Below are positions 35,783 through 43,141 of a stretch of DNA of 64,000 bases, in pieces; position 1 is the first letter of the stretch, and every line of letters begins with the position of its first letter. The DNA comes from CBDFLT01 sp965249225 (GTDB lineage Bacteria > Chloroflexota > Dehalococcoidia > Lucifugimonadales > G963668185), in NCBI GenBank assembly GCA_965249225.1, contig CBDFLT010000001.1:1-64000 (forward strand), written 5' to 3'. A program made the translations under genes and the position numbers. Below the pieces are notes generated by a model, which did not search any database, was not told the DNA's origin, and worked only from the letters and a program-made list of their open reading frames with translations.

Positions 35783-36069
35783 GTAAAACTCCTGATCGAC
35801 GAAGTGTTAGAACGCATTAATATACCAGATGTGAAACGGGTGGTCAGGGGATGTCGTCCGCTCGCGGCCGCGAGTCAGACGGCAGCGTACCAGCGGGCCT
35901 CACGCCCGCCGGTACAGGCCACTGGCGTGCGATGTGGGGTGGTACGGTCGTGACGCGGGCTCACCGCGTCGCGACCGTTCCCAGAGAGACTCGTGGGCGA
36001 CTTGTGAGGCACGGTTCCCGACACTGTCATCTCCTGTTAGACGGGGTGTGAGGGCTTAACTCGGGCCAC

Positions 36070-36429
36070 TCATTGAAGCGGGTGGGATACAAACGGCTGG
36101 AACTGTCTGGCCCCCGGGTGTTCGTCGCTTCGAGCGCATGGAGTGCATGAGGGGACCAGGCTCCTGAGCCCGTTGGTCCCATCGGGGCTTGTTGAGTTGC
36201 TACGCCCTACCTCCCATGCCCCCGGCGCTCCGGCGGTCCCGTAGCTTTTCCAGGCGAGACGCGCCCAGCAGTGATAGCAGTAGCCGCCGGTTTTGTCATA
36301 AACGTAGCTCAGCTCGCCGTCGCTATGCGGAATTGAGCGTTTCCCAAAAATCCTAAGGGCCCTTCCCTTCCACCGCGACTTAAGGGGTGACGCTATGCTC
36401 GTAATCTGCGTGTCGACTGAAAATCCCAT
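36070..36429 (-). pseudogene. Decayed HNH endonuclease gene
   Basis: 119 codons. The frame follows the HNH plan closely: VYDKTGGYCYHC (first zinc knuckle), WKSYGTAGAPGAWEV, then LRSLVPSCTPCARS (second knuckle). However, the catalytic His expected after WEV (usually WEVDH) reads WEVGR, and the Asn of CNR reads CAR. Both catalytic positions are therefore lost while the zinc cysteines remain. It may be a pseudogene or a repurposed zinc protein. Start ATG 36429 is uncertain. Confidence 0.55.
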
Positions 36430-36539
36430 ATCGCCCTCATCTTTCCCAAACGCATCCAGAGGTCACTACCGCTCAGAGGACACAACGGTCCAGATAAACG
36501 GTCTATTAAGGGGGAGACACCCTCGGCCAGGAAGTGCCG

Positions 36540-37112
36540 CTACTGGCTACTGCCCGGCTGGGGCTCCTTACGGCGGCGCCCTCGCCGCCGGGTCGGCACA
36601 AACACCGGCGCGTCCTCCATTCCGGGAAGGAACGGCTGATCGCCGGGCGTCGTCTCTGGTACCTGACGCGGCTCCAGGAGCGCGTCGATCTCATCTTTGA
36701 ACGTCTCGATGTCCCTAAAGTCCCGGTATACGCTGGCGAACCTGATATAAGCCACGCGGTCCAGCCCTTTCAGTCTGTCCATCACCAATTCGCCTATGGC
36801 CTGGCTCGGAATCTCGGCCTTGCCAACATCCGCCAGCAGCGCCTCGATATCCTCGACGATCTTGTCGACAGCCCCTAATGGAATGGGTCGCTTTGCGCAG
36901 GCTTTGGTCAGGCTCACCCAGAGCTTGTCGCGGTTGAAGTCCTCGTGCCGCCCGTCCCTTTTAATCAGTTGCAGCGCCCTCGTCTGGACGCGCTCGTAGG
37001 TGGTGTACCTGAGGCCGCATCGGAGGCATTCGCGGCGGCGGCGGATGTCCTCACCGGAGTCTCTGGAGTCGATAACCTTTGAGTCGCCGTGGCTGCAATA
37101 GGGGCACAACAT
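36540..37112 (-). CDS. nrdR: Transcriptional repressor NrdR
   Basis: 190 residues. The N-terminal zinc ribbon is CPYC...RRRRECLRCGLRYTTYER, followed by the ATP-cone (LQLIKRDGRHEDFNRDKL, AYIRFASVYRDF). The basic C-terminal tail (RRRGRRRKE) is an extension of about 35 residues beyond the usual length. It senses ATP/dATP and represses ribonucleotide reductase genes. Its likely target nrdJ is downstream on the same strand; I could not confirm paired NrdR boxes. Confidence 0.95.
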   Translation of the reverse strand: MLCPYCSHGDSKVIDSRDSGEDIRRRRECLRCGLRYTTYERVQTRALQLIKRDGRHEDFNRDKLWVSLTKACAKRPIPLGAVDKIVEDIEALLADVGKAEIPSQAIGELVMDRLKGLDRVAYIRFASVYRDFRDIETFKDEIDALLEPRQVPETTPGDQPFLPGMEDAPVFVPTRRRGRRRKEPQPGSSQ

Positions 37113-37480
37113 CTGGTATTTTGGACGAGTCTTGAAATGTTCTCAGAATACAACGGGTCGTGCAGTCAGGCGAGAGTACCACTAGATGTTGGGTGCTGTC
37201 AAGGATAACAACACGCCATTTTCGGCGTCAAAATTCTGGACGGAGTTGACGCGACCTGGCTCTATCTGCCGGCCGTTTCCTGTGGCACTTCAGGTCTGTT
37301 CGGAGGAGATCAGAATGCGCCTAAGGAGCCGGGTGGTGAGATACGGCGGTATGGGAACAATGGTGGGCCTGTGAACAAAAAGAAGAGGGAGGCCTCTGAA
37401 AAGCGGCCTCCCTCTTCTGCGGAGGAGGAAGATGATTCGGGTGCAGGCGCGCCTAGCGCGAGGCGCCGCACCCTAGTTGA
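37113..37480. other. Intergenic region between ftsZ and nrdR
   Basis: Holds the ftsZ terminator (37376-37418) and, next to it, a GC-rich partial palindrome near 37449-37472. No gene is supported. Confidence 0.5.
37376..37418 (-). terminator. Rho-independent terminator of the fts operon
   Basis: AGAAGAGGGAGGCC (37381-37394) pairs perfectly with GGCCTCCCTCTTCT (37405-37418). On the minus strand a TTTTTG run follows, continuing the stem's own Ts. It lies about 60 bp after the ftsZ stop. Confidence 0.8.
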
Positions 37481-38596
37481 TTAGTCTTCTTGGTGGCCGT
37501 TTACCCTGGCGACCTCTGGCATCCGGCGTCGGGACCGGGACATACGGCGAAGGAAGGGAGGGATATCCAGCTCGGACTCGTCGTTGGTGAGCGCATCTTT
37601 TAGCATCTCCGCCATCTCCCCTCGCCTCTCCTCCATTGTCTCCGAGGTGGGGAATCCGGTGGCGATAAGAGTGAGCCTGACCTCGTTCTCCATTTTCAAG
37701 TCGGTTGTCATCCCGAAGATGATGTTGGCATCCGGGGCGACGACCCGTTGGATCACCTCGGCCGCCTCGTGAAGTTCCGAGAGCTTCAGATCGCTGCCGC
37801 CGGTGACGTTGAATAGCACACCTCTGGCCCCCTCGATGGACACGTCGAGTAGGGGATTGGAGATCGCCTGCTGAGCGGCCTCCGTGGCCCGGTCATCGCC
37901 CACGCCAGAGCCTATGGACATCCACGCCGGCCCTGCGCCCTTCATGACGGCTTCTACGTCGGCGAAATCGAGGTTGATCTCTCCTGCAACCGTCACCAGC
38001 TCGGCGATGGACTGGACCCCCAGGCGCAGCACATCGTCGGCCTTCCTGAAGGCGTTCTCAGCCGTGATCTCCTCTTCGCAGATCATATGGAGGCGTTCGT
38101 TGGGAATGGCAAGTAGGGTGTCCACCTGCTCTCTGAGCTTTACGATTCCCTCCTCCGCCGCCCTGGCACGCTGCAACCCTTCGAAGTCGAAGGGCCTGGT
38201 AACCACTCCGACCGTCAGAGCGCCACCCTCCTTCGCAACTTGGGCGACCATAGGCGCGGCGCCTGTGCCTGTTCCGCCGCCCATACCGGCCGCAACGAAA
38301 ACCATGTCGCAGTCACGAAGTGCCTCTATGAGATCGTCCCGGCTCTCCTCGGCCGCACGTGCTCCCCTTTCGGGATCGCCTCCCACACCTTTGCCTCCGG
38401 TGAGGTCCTCACCTATAGCGAGCTTGAGGGGGATGTCGGAGCCTATCAGGGCCTGAGTATCAGTGTTTATGACCATATACTCGACGCCCGTAGGCCGTTC
38501 CCTGAACATCCTCGAGACGGCGTTGGAGCCACCTCCACCCACTCCCACCACCTTGATTCGCGCCGCGGCGTGCGACTCTCTGTTATTCACGAACAT
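37481..38596 (-). CDS. ftsZ: Cell division protein FtsZ
   Basis: 371 residues. GTPase motifs: GGGGSNAV, the tubulin signature GGGTGTGAAPMVAQ and T7-loop region NLDFADVEAVM. The C-terminus carries DIPPFLRR, the conserved peptide that binds FtsA and other partners, followed by a basic stretch. It polymerises into the division ring. The ATG overlaps the last codons of ftsA by 14 bp, so the two are coupled. Confidence 0.97.
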   Translation of the reverse strand: MFVNNRESHAAARIKVVGVGGGGSNAVSRMFRERPTGVEYMVINTDTQALIGSDIPLKLAIGEDLTGGKGVGGDPERGARAAEESRDDLIEALRDCDMVFVAAGMGGGTGTGAAPMVAQVAKEGGALTVGVVTRPFDFEGLQRARAAEEGIVKLREQVDTLLAIPNERLHMICEEEITAENAFRKADDVLRLGVQSIAELVTVAGEINLDFADVEAVMKGAGPAWMSIGSGVGDDRATEAAQQAISNPLLDVSIEGARGVLFNVTGGSDLKLSELHEAAEVIQRVVAPDANIIFGMTTDLKMENEVRLTLIATGFPTSETMEERRGEMAEMLKDALTNDESELDIPPFLRRMSRSRRRMPEVARVNGHQED

Positions 38597-39878
38597 CAGA
38601 CCCTCCCTTTTTCGGCAAGAATGTTCTCACCGTAAACAAATTTCGTACCTGTTCAACGAGTCGAGAGATGATAGCTATTGTGCCCGCCGAGGCTCCTCGG
38701 CGGGGGCTGCTCGTCGGTTCTGTGGCGGACTCGGGCTGGCTCAGAGCCCATAGCAGAATGCCCACGCCGGTGGCGTGCGCCGGGTTCTTGAGCTCCGCCG
38801 GCAGGCCCATGCGTCCGTTGGGCACTCCCAGTCGCACGCGGTTGGTAAGGCTCTGGCGAAGCAAAGTTTCTAGGCCCGGCAGGTTTGACGTACCTCCCGT
38901 GACGACCAACGGGACGCCGGCGAGGTCGCCCAAATCGGCCTCGTTCAGCTTAAGCTCGATCAGGCTGACTAGCTCCTGGGCCCGTTCTCTTATGAGCTGA
39001 CACATGTCTCTCCGGGGGACCCGGATTTCTGCGTCTCTGCCCGATAGCCGAAGCCTTACCTCCTCGTCAGGGCGGATGCCGAACGGCTCGGTAGTAGCGT
39101 GATGCAGTTTCGCGGTCTCAGCGGTCTCATATGGGGTGTCGTATGTCACACAGATGTCGTTGGTGAACTGGAATCCGCCGACCGGAATGACGCCCGTGAA
39201 ACAGATTCTTCCTTTATTAAATACGACGACGTCGGTTGTGCCGCCGCCGATATCGACAACTACTGCGCCGCGGTTGCGCTCTTCCGGTGTCAGGACCGCC
39301 TGGCCGCTGGCCAGGGGCTCCAGCACCAGCGAGGAAACCTCTACGCCCGATCCCTCCACGGCGCGCACGAGCTTGCCGACGACGTTTGATGCGCCCGTCA
39401 CCACGTGTGTCTCGACCTCCACCTGCTCAGCGTGCATGCCCAGTGGATTCCTAATCCCACCGTTTCCGTCCAATGAGAAGGCCATGGGAATCGTATGGAT
39501 GACTCTCCGGTCGGGCTCACGCGTGGCGGCGGTCAATCTGTCGGGCAATTGGGCCAGGGCACCGGCGGAGACTACACCCCTTTCCGTCAGGTCCATTAGG
39601 TCCCACCGGTTCTCGAACGCCATGTGGGCCCCAGTGACGCCCACATGAGCGGACTTGATGTCGGTGCCAAGACGCTGCTGGACTTCGTTCAGGGACGCGG
39701 AGATGGCCTTTTGAGCCGCCTCAACGTCGATAACGTTGCCTTTTCGAAGGCCTTCAGAGGGCACAGTGCTGTGTGCCAGGACCTGCAGGCGTCTGGAAGA
39801 CGATATCCTGCCCGCGATCGAGCATACCTTGCTAGTGCCGACGTCGATAGCAGTTAGCGTCCTTGATTCTTGGATCAT
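38583..39878 (-). CDS. ftsA: Cell division protein FtsA
   Basis: 431 residues of the actin-like family. Phosphate-1 is TAIDVGTSKVCSIAG, phosphate-2 VVVDIGGGTTDVVVF, and the adenosine region VVTGGTSNLPGLETLL. It has the SHS2 insertion (KGNVIDVEAAQKAISASLNE). It tethers FtsZ to the membrane; the C-terminus (ISRLVEQVRNLFTVRTFLP) looks like the amphipathic targeting helix. 80 bp downstream of rsmH. Confidence 0.95.
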   Translation of the reverse strand: MIQESRTLTAIDVGTSKVCSIAGRISSSRRLQVLAHSTVPSEGLRKGNVIDVEAAQKAISASLNEVQQRLGTDIKSAHVGVTGAHMAFENRWDLMDLTERGVVSAGALAQLPDRLTAATREPDRRVIHTIPMAFSLDGNGGIRNPLGMHAEQVEVETHVVTGASNVVGKLVRAVEGSGVEVSSLVLEPLASGQAVLTPEERNRGAVVVDIGGGTTDVVVFNKGRICFTGVIPVGGFQFTNDICVTYDTPYETAETAKLHHATTEPFGIRPDEEVRLRLSGRDAEIRVPRRDMCQLIRERAQELVSLIELKLNEADLGDLAGVPLVVTGGTSNLPGLETLLRQSLTNRVRLGVPNGRMGLPAELKNPAHATGVGILLWALSQPESATEPTSSPRRGASAGTIAIISRLVEQVRNLFTVRTFLPKKGGSDVRE

Positions 39879-39957
39879 ACCGGCCTCTCCATTACTGTCG
39901 AGCAGAGTTCTTTGTGAACATGAAGCTCGTATCCTCGCACAAAGTCAGTCCGTGAGA

Positions 39958-40929
39958 TTAGATTCGCTCCGCCACCCGTATTCGAGCGCTGCGGCAGCGG
40001 GGGTTAGCGCGCACCTCGTCCTGAGATGGCTTGATTACCTTGCGGTTGACAAGCTTGACCCGCGCTTTGTGCCCGCACACGCATGCGGGTGTGCCCGGTG
40101 GGCAGATGCAATCTGAAGCCTCTCGCCTAAGGGCGGTCTTTGCCAGCCGGTCCTCCAATGAGTGGTAGGAGATGGTCACCAGTCGCCCCCCGGGTGCGAG
40201 TACGTCGAAGGCCTGTTCCAGGCCGTGCTGAAGGTTCTCTAGCTCCCGGTTCACCTCAATCCTTAGCGCCTGAAAGGTGCGAGTTGCGGGGTGGATGGCT
40301 CGCCGCATGGGCCTGCCCACGGTGCGGGTGAGGATGTCGGCCAGCTGAGTAGTCGTCTCGATGGGACGGCTATTCACGATCGCCCGTGCAACTTTACGTG
40401 CGCGGGGCTCCTCACCGTACTGAGAGATAACTTCCGTCAACTTCTCCTCCGGGTATTGGTTCACTACCTGGTAAGCGGTCTTCTTTTGGCTGAGGTCGAA
40501 GCGCATATCCGGTCTCGTCTCTAGATTAAAGCTGAAGCCTCTGTCCTGAGTCTCAAGCTGGAGAGAGGAAACCCCAAGATCGAAAAGTACGCCGTTCGCG
40601 GGCACGATATCGGCCTCCCTCGCTATTTCCCCCAACTCCGCGAAGCTCCCGTTGACCAGTGTGACCCTGTCTTCGTAGGGCTGCAGCCTACGAGTGGCCA
40701 CGCGAAGCGCATCGGCGTCCATGTCTATTCCAAGCAGTCGGCTTCCGGCACTGGAGGCTTTTAGCACGGCTAATGCGTGTCCGCCTTCTCCAACCGTGCA
40801 GTCAACAAACCTTCCACCGGCTTTGACCTTGAGGTTAGTCAGTACCTCCTCTACCATTACTGGCTTGTGACGAGCGTCCACGGCTTGTACCAGTGATCCT
40901 CCCGGCCTCTTACCTCTCTGAAAACGCAT
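39958..40929 (-). CDS. rsmH: 16S rRNA (cytosine1402-N4)-methyltransferase
   Basis: 323 residues from ATG 40929, close to the family's usual ~310; an upstream in-frame start at 41205 would run antisense into mogA. Motifs are HKPVMVEEVL, FVDCTVGEGGHALAVL, FDLGVSSLQLE, RGFSF and ISYHSLEDR. It uses SAM to methylate C1402 in the decoding centre. Often first gene of the dcw cluster, as here, but followed directly by ftsA with no ftsL, mur or ftsW genes in between. Confidence 0.93.
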   Translation of the reverse strand: MRFQRGKRPGGSLVQAVDARHKPVMVEEVLTNLKVKAGGRFVDCTVGEGGHALAVLKASSAGSRLLGIDMDADALRVATRRLQPYEDRVTLVNGSFAELGEIAREADIVPANGVLFDLGVSSLQLETQDRGFSFNLETRPDMRFDLSQKKTAYQVVNQYPEEKLTEVISQYGEEPRARKVARAIVNSRPIETTTQLADILTRTVGRPMRRAIHPATRTFQALRIEVNRELENLQHGLEQAFDVLAPGGRLVTISYHSLEDRLAKTALRREASDCICPPGTPACVCGHKARVKLVNRKVIKPSQDEVRANPRCRSARIRVAERI

Positions 40930-41161
40930 CCGGCGCGCCCCGTTTGAGAGCACGTCTTGAAGGCCACTATGGCCTGCGCATGGTAAAATGTGTTCAGCCG
41001 GGTGGTTGCCGTCAGAAGCGCGTCGGCGCCTGGTAATCGAAGTTTCCCAGAGACACCCTCGCCCACGCAAGGCGGTTTCGTACAAAGTTAAGACTTTTTC
41101 CAAACATATCCTAAATTCACTCTGGGCGGCCCAACGGGCAGCCCAATAGGAGAGGCATCCA

Positions 41162-41650
41162 ATTTTCAATGTCGCCATACTCACCATCAGCGACGCCGGC
41201 TCCAAAGGCGAACGTCAGGACACCAGCGGCGACAAGATCAGTGAAATCGTGCGCCGCGAGGGCTTCAAAGAGGTTTACCGCGACATCGTCCCGGACGTGA
41301 CGGCTTCGATCTCGGGTAAACTGGCCGAGTGGTGCGACGCCGGCGAGGTGGACCTGGTCCTGACTACCGGAGGAACGGGGCTTGGACCTCGGGACGTTAC
41401 GCCTGAGGCGACGCGGGCCGTAATCGATATGGAAGTGCCGGGTATCGCGGAGGCGATCCGAATCCAGACCCTGAAGAACACACCGTTTGCCATGCTCAGC
41501 AGGGCCGTTGCCGGCTTGAGGAACGGGTGCCTGATCGTCAACCTTCCAGGCAGCCCTAAGGGCGTCGAGGAGTGTCTGGAGGTCGCCGTACCCGCGATTC
41601 CACACGCGCTGGAGATGGTTAAGGGCTGGCGCGGCCATCCCGCCAACTGA
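41162..41650 (+). CDS. mogA: Molybdenum cofactor biosynthesis protein (MogA/MoaB), apparent ATT start
   Basis: 162 residues. The homology begins FNVAILTISDAGSKGERQDT and contains DLVLTTGGTGLGPRDVTPEA and LPGSPKGVEE, the MPT-adenylyltransferase motifs. The family activates molybdopterin with ATP before Mo insertion. In frame, a TAG lies at 41147-41149 and the only codon where the protein should start is ATT at 41162, 8 bp after GGAGAGG. The next conventional start, GTG 41249, would cut off the TISDAGS region. Immediately upstream of trmD. Confidence 0.85.
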   Translation: MFNVAILTISDAGSKGERQDTSGDKISEIVRREGFKEVYRDIVPDVTASISGKLAEWCDAGEVDLVLTTGGTGLGPRDVTPEATRAVIDMEVPGIAEAIRIQTLKNTPFAMLSRAVAGLRNGCLIVNLPGSPKGVEECLEVAVPAIPHALEMVKGWRGHPAN

Positions 41651-41675
41651 TGTAGGTTCCAGGTGGTTGCCCCCC

Positions 41676-42428
41676 ATGCGATTTCACGTATTCACCATCT
41701 TTCCGAACATGTTTGAGGGACCCTTTGCCGAAGGGATTATCGGGCGGGCCCGGGACGAGGGGTTGGTGGACCTTCGTGTACACGACATCCGCGACTTCAC
41801 CCACGACCGTCACCGCACGGTGGATGACTCCGCCTTTGGCGGAGGCCCGGGGATGGTGATGAAGCCTGAGCCTCTGTTCGAAGCTGTTGAGGCGATCCGC
41901 GCCGAGGGGGAGTTTGACGACCGCACTCCCGTTGTACTGCTGTCGCCTCAGGGCCGCAGGCTCAACCAGGAGATCGTGCAGGAGATGGTGGGGCAACATG
42001 ACCTCGTGTTGGTCTGCGGCCGCTACGAGGGGGTGGACGAACGGGTGCGTCAACATCTGGCCACCGACGAGATCAGCGTCGGCGACTACGTGCTCAGCGG
42101 TGGAGAGCTTGCCGCCATGGTAATCATCGAGGCCGTGTCCAGGCTCGTCCCGGGTGTGGTGGGTACCGCTGAGTCGGTACAGGACGACTCGTTCACGACG
42201 GGCCTCCTGGAGCACCCGCACTACACTCGGCCATCGGAATTCAGGGGATGGTCCGTTCCAGAGGTGTTGCTCTCGGGCAATCACGCCGAGATTCGCCGCT
42301 GGCGGCGGCGAGAGTCCCTGCGTCGGACGCTGCTTCGTCGCCCTGACCTACTTGATGCGGCGCAGCTATCTGATGAGGACCGGAGTTTCATCGAGGCGCT
42401 GCGAAACGGCGAGGAGACGTGTATATAG
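41676..42428 (+). CDS. trmD: tRNA (guanine37-N1)-methyltransferase
   Basis: 250 residues from ATG 41676. SPOUT-family knot motifs: LSPQGRRLNQEIV, LVCGRYEGVDERV and SVGDYVLSGGELAAM. N-terminal FHVFTIFPNMFEGPF is typical. It methylates G37 of tRNAs reading CNN codons and so prevents frameshifting. rplS follows, as in many bacteria, but with a 216-bp gap that holds its own promoter. Confidence 0.95.
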   Translation: MRFHVFTIFPNMFEGPFAEGIIGRARDEGLVDLRVHDIRDFTHDRHRTVDDSAFGGGPGMVMKPEPLFEAVEAIRAEGEFDDRTPVVLLSPQGRRLNQEIVQEMVGQHDLVLVCGRYEGVDERVRQHLATDEISVGDYVLSGGELAAMVIIEAVSRLVPGVVGTAESVQDDSFTTGLLEHPHYTRPSEFRGWSVPEVLLSGNHAEIRRWRRRESLRRTLLRRPDLLDAAQLSDEDRSFIEALRNGEETCI

Positions 42429-42461
42429 TAGTCTATCTCCGGTGTGTGGAAAAGTGGAAAG

Positions 42462-42510
42462 GACCAGTTGAGGATTAGCCTCAGCCTTTAGAGGATGAGG
42501 ACCGCTGGTC
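42462..42510 (+). other. Possible structured element between trmD and rplS
   Basis: Outer arms GACCAG/CTGGTC enclose TGAGG, CCTCA and a second TGAGG, so the middle arm can pair with either side. That arrangement could let the RNA switch between folds. It lies upstream of the likely rplS promoter, so any effect would be on read-through from trmD. Weak evidence. Confidence 0.25.
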
Positions 42511-42565
42511 GCTGTCCCGATGTGAGCGCTGCCTCAAACTGTTACAAAATAATCGGATGCCGTCA

Positions 42566-42595
42566 TTGCGCGTGGGTGGGCACTGGGGATAGAAT
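42566..42595 (+). promoter_or_regulatory. Probable rplS promoter
   Basis: TTGCGC, an 18-bp spacer and TAGAAT. The start point would be about 40 bp before the rplS ATG. Confidence 0.4.
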
Positions 42596-42644
42596 GGGTT
42601 AGCGTATTTTAGTAAAACATTCCAGCCGACAGGACAAGACTTAT

Positions 42645-42983
42645 ATGGAAGCTCACGATCTGGTCTCGGTGGAGCCCAACCCTGAGATAGAGGAATTTGG
42701 GCCCGGCGATACCGTTCAGGTCAAGATTCGCGTCGCCGAGGGACAATCACGGCGTGCCCAGGTCTTCGAGGGCGTGGTTATTCGCAAAAAGGGTGGGGGT
42801 CCGGCGACGACGTTCACCGTCCGGCGCGTTTCTTATGACGTTGGGGTGGAGCGTACCTTCCCGTTGCACTCACCGAACGTTGAAGCCGTTAAGGTGGTGC
42901 GCCGTGGCGCCGTGCGACGCTCCCGTCTTTACTACCTCAGAGGCCGCTCCGGCCGGAAGGCGCGGATCAAGGAGAAGCGCTAG
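42645..42983 (+). CDS. rplS: 50S ribosomal protein L19
   Basis: 112 residues, usual size. FGPGDTVQVKIRVAEGQSRR, QVFEGVVIRKKGGG, VERTFPLHSPNVE and the basic C-terminus KARIKEKR are typical. L19 sits at the interface of the ribosomal subunits. Preceded by AGGACAAG. Confidence 0.97.
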   Translation: MEAHDLVSVEPNPEIEEFGPGDTVQVKIRVAEGQSRRAQVFEGVVIRKKGGGPATTFTVRRVSYDVGVERTFPLHSPNVEAVKVVRRGAVRRSRLYYLRGRSGRKARIKEKR

Positions 42984-43141
42984 GTTCCGGCGGATCCCGA
43001 GAACGGCAGAGCTGCCCCTCTGTCCATATCGCGACCGTGCCTTGGTTCGGCGTAAACCTGCGACCGTAAGTCCAACTCCCGCTGCCGAAGGCCATCTCTT
43101 TCTTAGCGTGAAGCGTTGACTCTGATGGTAGTCCACAGGCC

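Noticed and set aside
35783..36069. Cobalamin riboswitch upstream of the B12-dependent reductase
   Set aside because: I looked on the minus strand for the B12-box and its paired helices and did not find them.
37186..37374. 62-codon plus-strand frame between nrdR and ftsZ
   Set aside because: No ribosome-binding site, no recognisable motif, and it lies opposite the fts terminator region.
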